A DNA stretch of 64,000 bases from Anaerofustis stercorihominis. GTDB lineage: Bacteria > Bacillota > Clostridia > Eubacteriales > Anaerofustaceae. The stretch spans positions 57,554 through 121,553 of the forward strand of contig NZ_JANJZK010000007.1 of the NCBI RefSeq assembly GCF_024623185.1, given 5' to 3'. This document shows, piece by piece, positions 37,368-45,014 of this stretch. Both the position numbers and the translations under genes were made by a program. Under the pieces are notes generated by a model. That model saw nothing but the letters and a program-made list of their open reading frames with translations, ran no database searches and was not told the origin of the DNA. Within the stretch, counting starts at the first letter, position 1; each line of letters starts with the position of its first letter.

Positions 37368-37718
37368 ATGAAAAAGAAAAATTTAATTATTTGGGGAGTA
37401 TCGTTGTGTTTTGTATTCGGAGTATTTTTGTTCAGTAATTATTCCGTGACAAATGCTGCGAGTGCTTCCGTTTCACAAAAAGTAAAAACCGTAAATTGTA
37501 CAAATGAATGGTGTTTAAAAAACGATGAACATAAGAGTATCAATCATACAAAAGTTTGCGATAAGTCGAATTGTAAAAATAAAAATTGTGATGGAAAAAA
37601 TCATGTGTACGAACATAAAAAAAGAAGCGAAAATCATAAAGCATATGTAAATAATAATCATGGTTTAGGTAATCATCATAACAATAAATCACATTATAAT
37701 GGCGGACATCATCATTAA
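37368..37718 (+). CDS. Secreted His/Asn/Cys-rich protein, putative metal binder
   Basis: 116 residues. A clear Sec signal peptide (LIIWGVSLCFVFGVFLF...VTNAASA) is followed by a short mature chain with two cysteine groups (CTNEWC and CDKSNCKNKNC) and about a dozen His, ending NNHHNNKSHYNGGHHH. No family was recognised. Composition suggests binding of Zn, Ni, Cu or Co outside the membrane. Its own promoter copies that of the sigma operon, so it is probably a target of the adjacent ECF sigma factor. Confidence 0.75.
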   Translation: MKKKNLIIWGVSLCFVFGVFLFSNYSVTNAASASVSQKVKTVNCTNEWCLKNDEHKSINHTKVCDKSNCKNKNCDGKNHVYEHKKRSENHKAYVNNNHGLGNHHNNKSHYNGGHHH

Positions 37719-37729
37719 TAGCATAATAC

Positions 37730-37764
37730 AAATAAAAGCCCACAAGTATGTGAGCTTTTATTTG
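37730..37764. terminator. Bidirectional terminator
   Basis: AAATAAAAGC...GCTTTTATTT arms with one mismatch on the plus strand (a G-T wobble on the minus strand) around an AGTA loop, with T runs on both sides. It separates the His-rich gene from the converging Xre gene. Confidence 0.8.
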
Positions 37765-37979
37765 TTTATTTTTTTGTTTTTAGTTCTTCCCAGAATATAA
37801 TCTGCCGAAACATTATAAAAGTCAGCAAGAGTTATAAGATGCCTAAGAGGCAGTTCATTTATGCCAAGTTCGTATCTTGAATATACTTGCTGAGTCGTCT
37901 TTATAATAGCTGCTACTTCGCCTTGCTTAAGGAAGTTATCTTCCCTCAGCTCTCTTAGGATTTCTGCATATTTTTCCAT
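37758..37979 (-). CDS. Small Xre-family regulator
   Basis: 73 residues from the ATG at 37979, chosen because GGAGGGG lies seven bases upstream; a 20-residue in-frame extension has no ribosome site. The whole protein is a Cro/CI HTH domain: LREDNFLKQGEVAAIIKTTQQVYSRYELGINELPLRHLITLADFYNVSADYILGR. It is divergent from the FxLYD gene, whose promoter carries an inverted repeat that may be its operator. Confidence 0.85.
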   Translation of the reverse strand: MEKYAEILRELREDNFLKQGEVAAIIKTTQQVYSRYELGINELPLRHLITLADFYNVSADYILGRTKNKKINK

Positions 37980-38027
37980 ATACACCCCTCCAATAGAAAT
38001 TATTATAATCAAGGTATGTTTTAATAA

Positions 38028-38056
38028 TTGACTATACATCTTATGTGGTGTATAAT
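38028..38056 (+). promoter_or_regulatory. SigA promoter with embedded operator-like inverted repeat
   Basis: TTGACT (38028-38033) and TATAAT (38051-38056) are 17 bases apart. Across the spacer, TATACATC and GGTGTATA (38032-38053) are an inverted repeat with one mismatch per half. A repressor bound there would block polymerase; the divergent Xre protein is the obvious candidate. Confidence 0.6.
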
Positions 38057-38088
38057 GATTATTAAAAATATGTAAGGGGTAAAAATCG

Positions 38089-38388
38089 GTGATTTGTAAA
38101 GAAAATAAAAACTCGGATATTGAAATTTTAGAAAAGACGACTTCATATAAAAATCACGATAATAGCTGCTTTTATATAAAAGGAACTTTATATAATAAAA
38201 GTAATCAAAATTTCGGTTACGTTCAAATTACTTTTGATTGCTTTGACGAAAAAGGAAATTATATCGATTCAGCCATAGATGTAATAACAAATCTTATTTC
38301 AGGTAATAAGTTCGGGTTTAGTGCAGTATGTTCAAAAAATATTGAAATGATATACACTTATAAATTAAAAGAAATATATTACAATTAG
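38089..38388 (+). CDS. FxLYD-domain-like small protein
   Basis: 99 residues, GTG start at 38089 after AAGGGG. The core CFYIKGTLYNKSNQNFGYVQI, then FDEKGNYIDSAIDVI and GNKFGFSA, matches the FxLYD domain, a small beta-sandwich usually found in surface proteins. There is no signal peptide here. Its function is unknown. It is transcribed from a promoter shared with a probable operator of the divergent Xre regulator. Confidence 0.65.
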   Translation: MICKENKNSDIEILEKTTSYKNHDNSCFYIKGTLYNKSNQNFGYVQITFDCFDEKGNYIDSAIDVITNLISGNKFGFSAVCSKNIEMIYTYKLKEIYYN

Positions 38389-38416
38389 TATAAACCGTTT
38401 ATTTTAATTTAAACAT

Positions 38417-38452
38417 AAAAAAGTCCTATAATATAGTTTATAGGACTTTTTA
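38417..38452. terminator. Bidirectional terminator
   Basis: AAAAAGTCCTATA and TATAGGACTTTTT form a 13-bp stem with an 8-base loop; it serves the FxLYD gene (+) and minDE (-). Confidence 0.88.
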
Positions 38453-38716
38453 TTATTCTTTTATTACCATAAGCGAAATGAGGACGTTTTCTTCTTTTTT
38501 CTCTTTTCCGATTTTCATCTTTGTAAGATAAGTCTTACTTCTCATTTCATTTACTTCAAAATATTCGTTAACCACCGACAATACATCTTTTTTTACCATT
38601 TCCAGCTTATCGTTTGAAATATTGGTCCTTTCTTTCATAAGTATGTTTTGAAGCCTTTCTTTTGCGACATCTTTGCTTTTGGTTTCATCTGTTTTATCTT
38701 TTAAAAAATCAAACAT
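38453..38716 (-). CDS. minE: Cell division topological specificity factor MinE
   Basis: 87 residues, normal MinE length. The N-terminal amphipathic start MFDFLKD is followed by the MinD-interacting helix (KDVAKERLQNILMKERTNIS) and a C-terminal dimerisation part with DVLSVVNEYFEV. It drives MinD off the membrane to set the division site. It is encoded eight bases after minD. Confidence 0.88.
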   Translation of the reverse strand: MFDFLKDKTDETKSKDVAKERLQNILMKERTNISNDKLEMVKKDVLSVVNEYFEVNEMRSKTYLTKMKIGKEKKEENVLISLMVIKE

Positions 38717-38724
38717 ATCTCCTC

Positions 38725-39516
38725 CTAAAATCCAAGACTGTGAACGAGTCTTCTGACAAGATTTTCTTTCTTTACTATTTCCGTTATAGGTATCTCTTCT
38801 CCCGTTATCCTTCTTGCTATATCCATGTAAGCCTGTCCGGTTATAAGGTCATTTTTTCCAGCCACCGGTTCGCCTCTGTTGGAAGATATAACTATTTCTT
38901 TTTCATCGGGAACTATACCTATAAGCTCTATACCCAAAATATCCAGTATATCGTTTGTATCCATCATCTGACCTTTTTTCATCATATCTTCTTTGGCTCT
39001 GTTTATGATAAGTTTTGTATTTTCGATTTCATTTACATCCAGTAAAGATATAATCCTGTCTGCATCCCTTACCGCCGAAACTTCCGGAGTAGTAACGACT
39101 ATCGCTTCTTCCGCTCCTGCAATGGCGTTTTGAAATCCCTGTTCTATTCCCGCAGGAGAATCGACTATTATGTAATCAAAAGTATTTTCGAGTTCTTTGC
39201 AAACTTTTTTCATCTGCGATGGGCGCACCGCACTTTTATCTTTGGTCTGAGAGGCTGGGAGCAGATATAAACCGTCGTATCGTTTGTCTCTTATCAAAGC
39301 TTGCTTTAGTCTGCATCTCTTTTCGACAATATCGACTATCGTATAAACGATCCTATTCTCAAGCCCTAATACTACATCTAAATTTCTAAGCCCTATATCA
39401 GCGTCGATAACAACTGTCTTTTTTCCTAATTTGCTGAGTGCCACTCCTATATTAGCGGTAGAGGTTGTCTTACCGACGCCGCCTTTACCCGATGTAACTA
39501 CTAAAGTCTTTCCCAT
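38725..39516 (-). CDS. minD: Septum site-determining protein MinD
   Basis: 263 residues from the ATG at 39516, with AGAGGAAG upstream; a 10-residue basic extension from GTG at 39546 lacks a ribosome site. Deviant Walker A GKGGVGKTT is at the start, VIDADIGLRNLD and VDSPAGIEQGF follow, and the C-terminus NLVRRLVHSLGF is the amphipathic membrane anchor. MinC, the FtsZ inhibitor that MinD carries, is not encoded next to it or elsewhere in the window. Confidence 0.93.
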   Translation of the reverse strand: MGKTLVVTSGKGGVGKTTSTANIGVALSKLGKKTVVIDADIGLRNLDVVLGLENRIVYTIVDIVEKRCRLKQALIRDKRYDGLYLLPASQTKDKSAVRPSQMKKVCKELENTFDYIIVDSPAGIEQGFQNAIAGAEEAIVVTTPEVSAVRDADRIISLLDVNEIENTKLIINRAKEDMMKKGQMMDTNDILDILGIELIGIVPDEKEIVISSNRGEPVAGKNDLITGQAYMDIARRITGEEIPITEIVKKENLVRRLVHSLGF

Positions 39517-39601
39517 TTTCGCTTTCTTCCTCTTTTCTCTTTTCACTGTTTTTAGTAAATAATAGCAAGATAATGTAAAATTTTTTGTCTTTATTTGTTA
39601 A

Positions 39602-39641
39602 CTAACATAAAATTTGAAATTAATTTTATTTATGTTAGAAT
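39602..39641 (+). promoter_or_regulatory. Promoter overlapping a 10-bp inverted repeat
   Basis: CTAACATAAA (39602-39611) and TTTATGTTAG (39629-39638) are perfect inverted arms 17 bases apart. A promoter-like pair TTGAAA (39614-39619) and TAGAAT (39636-39641), spacing 16, overlaps the repeat and points to the gene at 39683. It may be an operator site between minD and that gene. Confidence 0.5.
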
Positions 39642-39682
39642 ATATTTAAAATTATAAGAGTATTTTGAAGGAAGTGTACATA

Positions 39683-40027
39683 ATGAAAAAAGTTAAAATA
39701 ACTGTACTTAAGACGACTTTAGATGAAGAACTTGCGAAAGAGTATGGGGCAGAGGGGCTTGATAAATGTCCTATGATGAGAGAAGGTCATGTTTTTTATG
39801 CTGATTATGCGAAACCTGAAGGATTTTGTGATGAAGCTTGGAAGGCGATTTATCAGTATGTGTTTGCTCTAGCCCATAACTATGGAGATGAACTGTTTTA
39901 TTACGGAGACTGGATAAGAAAACCGGGTGTTGCGATATGCAGCTGCAATGACGGGCTCAGACCTGTTATATTTAAACTTGAAGCAACAAAAGAAGATGCT
40001 GAAATCAATTATACTCCCATTCGTTAA
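39683..40027 (+). CDS. TIGR04076 family protein
   Basis: 114 residues from the ATG at 39683 with GGAAG upstream; the in-frame TTG at 39665 has no ribosome site. Conserved pieces are LDKCPMMREGHVFYADYAKPEGFCDEAWKAIYQYVFAL and ICSCNDGLRPVIFKL, which fit this small Cys-containing family. The biochemical role is unknown. The gene is divergent from minDE and 28 bases before an MBL hydrolase. Confidence 0.75.
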   Translation: MKKVKITVLKTTLDEELAKEYGAEGLDKCPMMREGHVFYADYAKPEGFCDEAWKAIYQYVFALAHNYGDELFYYGDWIRKPGVAICSCNDGLRPVIFKLEATKEDAEINYTPIR

Positions 40028-40055
40028 ATTATATCATAGCAGAAAGGAATAGAAT

Positions 40056-40772
40056 ATGAAACTAAATATACTCGGATGCTACGGACCCATTTCATGCAGT
40101 GACGGTCCTACAAGTTCGTATTTAATGGAAGTAAATGATAAAAAAATATTGATGGATATGGGAGCGGGTTCTCTCATAAATCTTCAAAAAATATGTAAGA
40201 TGGAAGATATAGATATGGTAATATTATCTCATCTTCATGCAGACCATATAAATGATTTGTTTATACTTAGATATTATTTGAAACTTATAGATAAAAAGAT
40301 ACCTCTTTATGCTCCGAATAGTCCAATCAGTGAATTTGACAGATTTAAAGATGAGGAATGTTTTGATGTCAAAGTATTAGAGGATAATATGGAAGTGAAG
40401 TTAGATGATATCAAGATATCATTTTTAAGTGCCGAACATCCCGTATCTGCTTTTATGACAAAGATTGAATATAATAACAAAACATTCGTTTACAGCGGGG
40501 ACAGCATAGTAAATAATAATTTAAAGACATTTATAAAAGGTGTTGATTTCGCACTTTTGGACGGTGCGTTTTTAAGCAGTCAGAAATTGAATAGGAATAC
40601 TCATATGAGTTCCTATGAGGCAGCAAAAACAGCTGTAGACATGAATGTTAAAAAGTTAATGATCACTCACCTTGCACCGTTTATAGACAGAAAAGAATAT
40701 CTTTTTGATGCAAAAAAAGGTTCTGATGAGGAAATATTGCTTGCAGTACCGATGTTAAAAGTTAAAATTTAA
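40056..40772 (+). CDS. RNase Z-like MBL-fold hydrolase
   Basis: 238 residues. The N-terminus LNILGCYGPISCSDGPTSSYLME is that of RNase Z/AtsA-type proteins, with the metal motif SHLHADH, a second-shell AEHP, GDS and THLAPF. It lacks the exosite of true tRNA 3'-processing RNase Z and belongs with the short YhfI/AtsA-like group. The substrate is unknown. AGAAAGGAAT precedes the ATG. A terminator follows. Confidence 0.85.
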   Translation: MKLNILGCYGPISCSDGPTSSYLMEVNDKKILMDMGAGSLINLQKICKMEDIDMVILSHLHADHINDLFILRYYLKLIDKKIPLYAPNSPISEFDRFKDEECFDVKVLEDNMEVKLDDIKISFLSAEHPVSAFMTKIEYNNKTFVYSGDSIVNNNLKTFIKGVDFALLDGAFLSSQKLNRNTHMSSYEAAKTAVDMNVKKLMITHLAPFIDRKEYLFDAKKGSDEEILLAVPMLKVKI

Positions 40773-40784
40773 TTTGTATCATAA

Positions 40785-40816
40785 AAATATCAAGTGTTTT
40801 ATTGCTTGGTATTTTT
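40785..40816 (+). terminator. Intrinsic terminator after the MBL gene
   Basis: ATATCAAG and CTTGGTAT pair (one G-U) around a T-rich loop, followed by a TTTTTTATTT tract. Confidence 0.7.
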
Positions 40817-40817
40817 T

Positions 40818-40868
40818 ATTTCGGGGCACTACGCCTGCTAAAGCAGATTTCGCGCCCCTTACTTTTCT
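40818..40868. repeat. Dispersed structured repeat, copy B
   Basis: Matches copy A at 12648-12697 with about three differences, all outside the paired arms (loop C to A, and C to T changes). Nested GGGG/CCCC, CGC/GCG and CTGC/GCAG stems are kept. It lies immediately after a terminator. Confidence 0.7.
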
Positions 40869-40981
40869 TCATATATTCATTTAATCAAACACATAAAAAC
40901 CACTTAAAACCTTTGTAAAAATCATTATATAATGACAACCATATAAATTATTTTAAATATGACAAAAGTATTATAAAGTAC

Positions 40982-41010
40982 TTGCATAAATACTCTTTTC
41001 CCTCTATAAT
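40982..41010 (+). promoter_or_regulatory. SigA promoter of the lysine-pathway operon
   Basis: TTGCAT (40982-40987) and TATAAT (41005-41010) are 17 bases apart, about 30 bases before the start of the riboswitch aptamer. Confidence 0.75.
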
Positions 41011-41039
41011 AAAGGAAGATTAAAATTAATAAGTAGTGT

Positions 41040-41265
41040 TAAGATAGAGGCGCGGATTTTATCAGTAAATTATTTGATGCAGGTAAATGCAGATAAGAAT
41101 GATCGAAAGGAAAATCTGCCGAGGAAGTTTATATTTTACCGTTTAGATTTCCGGGCTTAATGTTAAGAGCATTAAGACTGTCATCGCTTAGATGGAGTGC
41201 TATTCACAAATACTAATTTTTTTGTGTATTAGAGTCGCTTTGTCGGCTTTTATTTTTTATAACAC
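41040..41265 (+). ncRNA. Lysine riboswitch (L box) with terminator platform
   Basis: The aptamer spans about 41040-41206. Conserved lysine-riboswitch blocks are present in order: GATAGAGGCGCGG, TCAGTAAAT, a central GGAAAATCTGCCGAGGAAG, CCGGGCTTAATG...CATTAAGACTGTCAT, and the closing GATGGAGTGCTATTC that pairs with the 5' end. Downstream, a weak GAGTCG/CGGCTT hairpin with a T tract (about 41235-41265) is a possible terminator. Lysine binding would stop transcription of asd-dapA-dapB-dapH, which fits the pathway exactly. Confidence 0.85.
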
Positions 41266-41293
41266 TATAAAAAATACACTTAGGAGGAATAAT

Positions 41294-42304
41294 ATGGGAA
41301 AATACAATGTAGCGATTGCGGGAGCAACCGGTGTTGTAGGACAAAAAATGATTGAAGTTTTAGAGGAGAGCAATATAGCCGTAGATAATTTCTACCCTAT
41401 GGCGTCAAGCCGTTCGGCAGGTAAAAAAGTCGAGTTCAGAGGTAAGGAGTATACGGTTGAAGAATTGAATGAACATTCTTTTGATAAAGATATAGATTTT
41501 GCACTATTCTCTGCAGGAGGCGGAACAAGCAAGAAATTTGCTCCAATAGCCGCAAAAAACAATGTTGTCGTTATAGATAACTCATCACAGTGGAGAATGG
41601 ATGAAGAAGTGCCGTTGGTAGTTCCGGAAGTAAATCCGAAGGATGCACTTAAGACCAAAGGTATCATAGCAAATCCTAACTGTTCTACGATACAGGCTAT
41701 GGTTGTTTTAAAACCTCTTCACGATGCATATAAAATTAAGAGAGTGATCTATTCTACATATCAGGCTGTTGCAGGTTCGGGGATAAAAGGTATAAAGGAT
41801 TTGGAAGAAGGAGTAAAAGGCGGTAAAAACGAATTTTATCCTGTACAGATAGCATACAACTGTCTTCCTCATATAGATGACTTTACGGAAAACGGGTATA
41901 CGAAAGAAGAGCTTAAAATGGTAAATGAAACTCATAAGATACTCGGAGATTATGACATCAAAGTTACCGCTACTACGGTCAGAGTCCCTGTATTTGTGGG
42001 ACACAGCGAAAGTATAAATCTTGAATTCGAAAAACCATTTGACGTAGATGAAGCCAGAGAACTTCTTAAAAATGCTCCGGGAGTAATAGTAAAAGACGAT
42101 ATCTCCGTTTTGGAATATCCTACGGTTTTGGACGCTGCGGGAAATGATGAAGTATATGTAGGCAGGATAAGAAGAGACTTCTCTGTCGAAAGCGGGATGA
42201 ACCTATGGTGCGTGGGAGATAATATCAGAAAAGGTGCTGCTTCCAACACTGTACAGATCGCCGAGTATTTGATAAAAGAAAACTTCTTCGGAAAGGAAAA
42301 CTAA
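41294..42304 (+). CDS. asd: Aspartate-semialdehyde dehydrogenase
   Basis: 336 residues from the ATG at 41294, with TAGGAGG upstream. The NADP-binding motif GATGVVGQKM is at the start; the catalytic Cys is in NPNCSTIQ. VAGSGIKGIKDLEEG and TVRVPVFVGHSE are conserved in this family. It reduces aspartyl phosphate to the semialdehyde, the branch point to lysine, methionine and threonine. It is first in the operon controlled by the lysine riboswitch; dapA starts two bases after its stop. Confidence 0.95.
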   Translation: MGKYNVAIAGATGVVGQKMIEVLEESNIAVDNFYPMASSRSAGKKVEFRGKEYTVEELNEHSFDKDIDFALFSAGGGTSKKFAPIAAKNNVVVIDNSSQWRMDEEVPLVVPEVNPKDALKTKGIIANPNCSTIQAMVVLKPLHDAYKIKRVIYSTYQAVAGSGIKGIKDLEEGVKGGKNEFYPVQIAYNCLPHIDDFTENGYTKEELKMVNETHKILGDYDIKVTATTVRVPVFVGHSESINLEFEKPFDVDEARELLKNAPGVIVKDDISVLEYPTVLDAAGNDEVYVGRIRRDFSVESGMNLWCVGDNIRKGAASNTVQIAEYLIKENFFGKEN

Positions 42305-42305
42305 T

Positions 42306-43187
42306 ATGTCAATTTTTAAAGGTGTTGCTACGGCTTTAGTTACGCCGTTTGATGAAAATAACAAGGTCGATTTGAATGTTCTGGAAACACTTATCAACGA
42401 CCAGATAGAAAGCGGGATAAACGGTCTCGTTATATGCGGTACCACCGGAGAATCTCCAACGGTTACCGATAAAGAAAAAGATGAAATCTTCAGAGTAAGC
42501 AGTGAGGTCATAGGGGGAAGAGTTCCTTTTATTGCCGGTACCGGAACGAACAATACTCAGCATGTATTGGAGCTTACGGAACTTGCCGCAAAAAGAAATG
42601 CGGATGCGGTTTTAATAAATAACCCTTACTACAATAAATCAAGTGACGAGGGTATTTATAAAAGCTATGAATATATAAGCGACAGGGTAGATGTTCCTAT
42701 TATCGTTTATAACGTACCTTCAAGAACGGGGAAAAATATTTCAGCTTCCCTTGCGATAGAACTTACAAAGATAAAAAATGTAAAAGCATTTAAAGAAGCA
42801 AGCGGAGATTTATCTCAGGTTGCTAGGATAATGAAAGACATTCCCGAAGATGTTGAGCTTTATTCCGGAAATGACGACCAAATCATGCCTGTACTTTCAT
42901 TGGGCGGAGACGGAGTTATTTCAACTTGCTCAAATATAATCCCTAAGATTTGTGTAGAGCTTACCGACGCATTTTTCAGCGGCGACATCAAGACTGCAAT
43001 TCAAAAACAGCTTGATATTTTACCTATGTGCGATGCACTGTTCTGTGAATGTAATCCTATCCCCGTTAAGACAGCTATGAAAATAATGGGGCTTAAAACC
43101 GGAGATATGAGACTTCCTCTCGTTGAACTAACGGGAGATAAGAGAGAATTCTTGGAAAAGACTTTAAAAGAATATTCTTTGATTTAA
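42306..43187 (+). CDS. dapA: 4-hydroxy-tetrahydrodipicolinate synthase
   Basis: 293 residues. CGTTGESPT, the tyrosine in YNVPSRTGKN and the Schiff-base lysine in VKAFKEASGDL are all present, as expected for DapA. It condenses pyruvate with aspartate semialdehyde. The gene is tightly spaced in the riboswitch-controlled operon. Confidence 0.96.
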   Translation: MSIFKGVATALVTPFDENNKVDLNVLETLINDQIESGINGLVICGTTGESPTVTDKEKDEIFRVSSEVIGGRVPFIAGTGTNNTQHVLELTELAAKRNADAVLINNPYYNKSSDEGIYKSYEYISDRVDVPIIVYNVPSRTGKNISASLAIELTKIKNVKAFKEASGDLSQVARIMKDIPEDVELYSGNDDQIMPVLSLGGDGVISTCSNIIPKICVELTDAFFSGDIKTAIQKQLDILPMCDALFCECNPIPVKTAMKIMGLKTGDMRLPLVELTGDKREFLEKTLKEYSLI

Positions 43188-43199
43188 AGAGGATAAGAA

Positions 43200-43949
43200 A
43201 TGATAAAAGTAATGATCAGCGGCTTTAACGGAGCCATGGGACAAAACGTTAAGAATATCGTAGAAGGATACGATGATATGAAAATCGTATGCGGTTTTGA
43301 TAAATTATCAAAGGGCAAAGAAGAGTATCCGATATATTCTTCATTCGATGATATAAAAGAAGATATTGATGTTGTAATAGATTTTTCACACTTCAGCTTG
43401 GTAGATGATTTAATAGACTTCTGTGTAAAAACAAATACTGCGCTTGTATGTGCTACTACGGGGCTTGAAGACTGTACCAATGAACATCTGGAAGAAGCAA
43501 GTAAGACTATCCCTATTTTTAAGACAGGGAACTTCTCTTACGGCATAAGCGTAGTGAGCAAAATGCTTGAGCTGGGTGCAAAAATGTTATGTGAAGATTT
43601 CGATACGGAAATCATCGAAAAACATCACAACAGAAAAGTAGACGCTCCCAGCGGGACCGCATATATGCTTGCGGATGTTATAAAAGAAAATGCGGATAAA
43701 GAACTTGAATATAAGTTTTCAAGGTATGGTAAAGACGTAAAAAGAGAAAAGAGAGACCTTACCATTCACGCTGTCAGAGGCGGTACCATAGTAGGAGAAC
43801 ACGAAGTTATCTTCGCAGGAGAAGATGAAATAATAGAAGTAAAACATACTGCCTTATCGAGAAAGGTATTTGCCGTAGGAGCCGTAAAAGCAGGCAGATA
43901 TATTTACGATAAAGGCAGAGGATACTTTGAAATGAATGATATAGTATAA
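43200..43949 (+). CDS. dapB: 4-hydroxy-tetrahydrodipicolinate reductase
   Basis: 249 residues. The nucleotide-binding motif is [12 protein letters not shown]. The catalytic His and Lys lie in [16 protein letters not shown], and the C-terminal half has [16 protein letters not shown]. It reduces the DapA product with NAD(P)H. It lies 12 bases after dapA and 10 before dapH. Confidence 0.95.
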   Translation: MIKVMISGFNGAMGQNVKNIVEGYDDMKIVCGFDKLSKGKEEYPIYSSFDDIKEDIDVVIDFSHFSLVDDLIDFCVKTNTALVCATTGLEDCTNEHLEEASKTIPIFKTGNFSYGISVVSKMLELGAKMLCEDFDTEIIEKHHNRKVDAPSGTAYMLADVIKENADKELEYKFSRYGKDVKREKRDLTIHAVRGGTIVGEHEVIFAGEDEIIEVKHTALSRKVFAVGAVKAGRYIYDKGRGYFEMNDIV

Positions 43950-43959
43950 GGAGAAAAGA

Positions 43960-44691
43960 ATGGATAACAGTAAATTAAAAGAACAATTCGATTTAACAAA
44001 CCCATATGAAATCGCAAAATATATTAAAGCGGCAGAAAAAAGTACGCCTATAAAATTATATGTTAAAGGTGATTTGGTGGAAAATTTACTTGCGGGACTT
44101 GAATATTACGGAAACAACGGTTCTTATATAGTATTCGGAGAAAAAGAAGAAGTATTTGATTTCGTTGAATGTAACAAAGACAGGATCGAAAGCTACAGAA
44201 TGGAATATGACAGAAGAAATTCTGCGATACCTATGATGGATACAAATGACGTTGACGCAAGGATAGAACCCGGTGCAAACATCAGAGAAGGTGTTCAAAT
44301 CGGTAAGAACGCTGTGATAATGATGGGTGCAACAATAAATATCGGTGCAGTCATAGGCGAAGAGTCTATGATAGACATGAACGCTGTTTTGGGTGCCAGA
44401 GCTACCGTGGGCAAAAGAAGTCACATCGGTGCGGGTTCTGTTTTGGCGGGCGTGCTTGAACCTCCTTCAGCGACTCCTGTCATCGTAGGGGATGACTGTA
44501 TGATAGGCGGAAACGTAGTAGTACTCGAAGGTGTTCAGATAGGTAACGGCAGTGTAGTTGCCGCAGGAAGCGTTGTAACAGAAAACGTGCCGGAAGGTGT
44601 TGTGGTTGCGGGAGCGCCTGCAAAAATCGTTAAAAACAAAGACGATAAAACTGAGGAAAAGACTGAACTTCTTGATGATCTTAGGGGATAA
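43960..44691 (+). CDS. dapH: Tetrahydrodipicolinate N-acetyltransferase
   Basis: 243 residues. An N-terminal alpha/beta domain is followed by left-handed beta-helix hexapeptide repeats ([23 protein letters not shown]..., [17 protein letters not shown]). The ending is the acyltransferase [30 protein letters not shown] is typical of DapH. It uses acetyl-CoA, so this organism makes DAP by the acetyl route, needing an aminotransferase and a deacetylase elsewhere. It is the last gene of the operon. Confidence 0.93.
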   Translation: MDNSKLKEQFDLTNPYEIAKYIKAAEKSTPIKLYVKGDLVENLLAGLEYYGNNGSYIVFGEKEEVFDFVECNKDRIESYRMEYDRRNSAIPMMDTNDVDARIEPGANIREGVQIGKNAVIMMGATINIGAVIGEESMIDMNAVLGARATVGKRSHIGAGSVLAGVLEPPSATPVIVGDDCMIGGNVVVLEGVQIGNGSVVAAGSVVTENVPEGVVVAGAPAKIVKNKDDKTEEKTELLDDLRG

Positions 44692-44697
44692 CACATT

Positions 44698-44854
44698 AGG
44701 GGCTTTGCCCCTAAAACCCCATAAATATTTTTCCAAAGCCAAAAATATTTAATAAAAGGCTTCCACTGCGTGGAGCTTATAACGCGATTAGATTTTCTAA
44801 AAATTTCTACCCGAAATTTTTGAAATAATCGCTACCCCAACCCAATGATTGGGG
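44698..44854. repeat. Cluster of consecutive perfect inverted repeats
   Basis: AGGGGC/GCCCCT; AAATATTTTT/AAAAATATTT with an 8-base loop; TCCAC/GTGGA; GCGATTA/TAATCGC enclosing AAAAATTT/AAATTTTT; CCCCAA/TTGGGG. Five stems within 157 bases is far above background for intergenic DNA here. It could be a structured RNA, a 3' UTR or a small non-autonomous mobile element. Confidence 0.6.
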
Positions 44855-44880
44855 AGGGAGCAATATGAAAAGTACATTAA

Positions 44881-44909
44881 AGAGAACCAACCAAAGGTTT
44901 TCTTTTTTT
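44881..44909 (+). terminator. Intrinsic terminator
   Basis: AGAGAACC pairs with GGTTTTCT (one G-U), followed by seven T. It ends the transcript of the dap operon or of the hairpin-rich region. Confidence 0.75.
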
Positions 44910-45014
44910 ATTGTAGTGATTTATAAGTATAGGTGGAAATTTACTTTTTTCGTTTATAAATTTCCCTATTTTGGTAAATAATATTATATAATAATTTATA
45001 TTAAGGAGAGATTT

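Larger units (their letters stand above)
40773..41293. other. Intergenic region with terminator, repeat copy B, promoter and riboswitch
   Basis: 521 bases without a protein gene. In order: terminator (40785-40816), repeat copy B (40818-40868), an AT-rich stretch, a promoter (40982-41010), and the lysine riboswitch with its expression platform (41040-41265). The frame running from 41192 into asd passes through the riboswitch and is not real. Confidence 0.8.
44692..45014. other. Gene-free stretch with a run of hairpins
   Basis: 323 bases between dapH and the hydrogenase gene holding consecutive inverted repeats at 44698-44712, 44723-44750, 44758-44778, 44784-44832, 44835-44854, 44881-44909 and 44935-44965. 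The 44881-44909 repeat is listed separately as a terminator. Confidence 0.7.

Noticed and set aside
41192..41293. 34-residue N-terminal extension of asd
   Set aside because: It overlaps the end of the lysine riboswitch and its expression platform; the ATG at 41294 has TAGGAGG.
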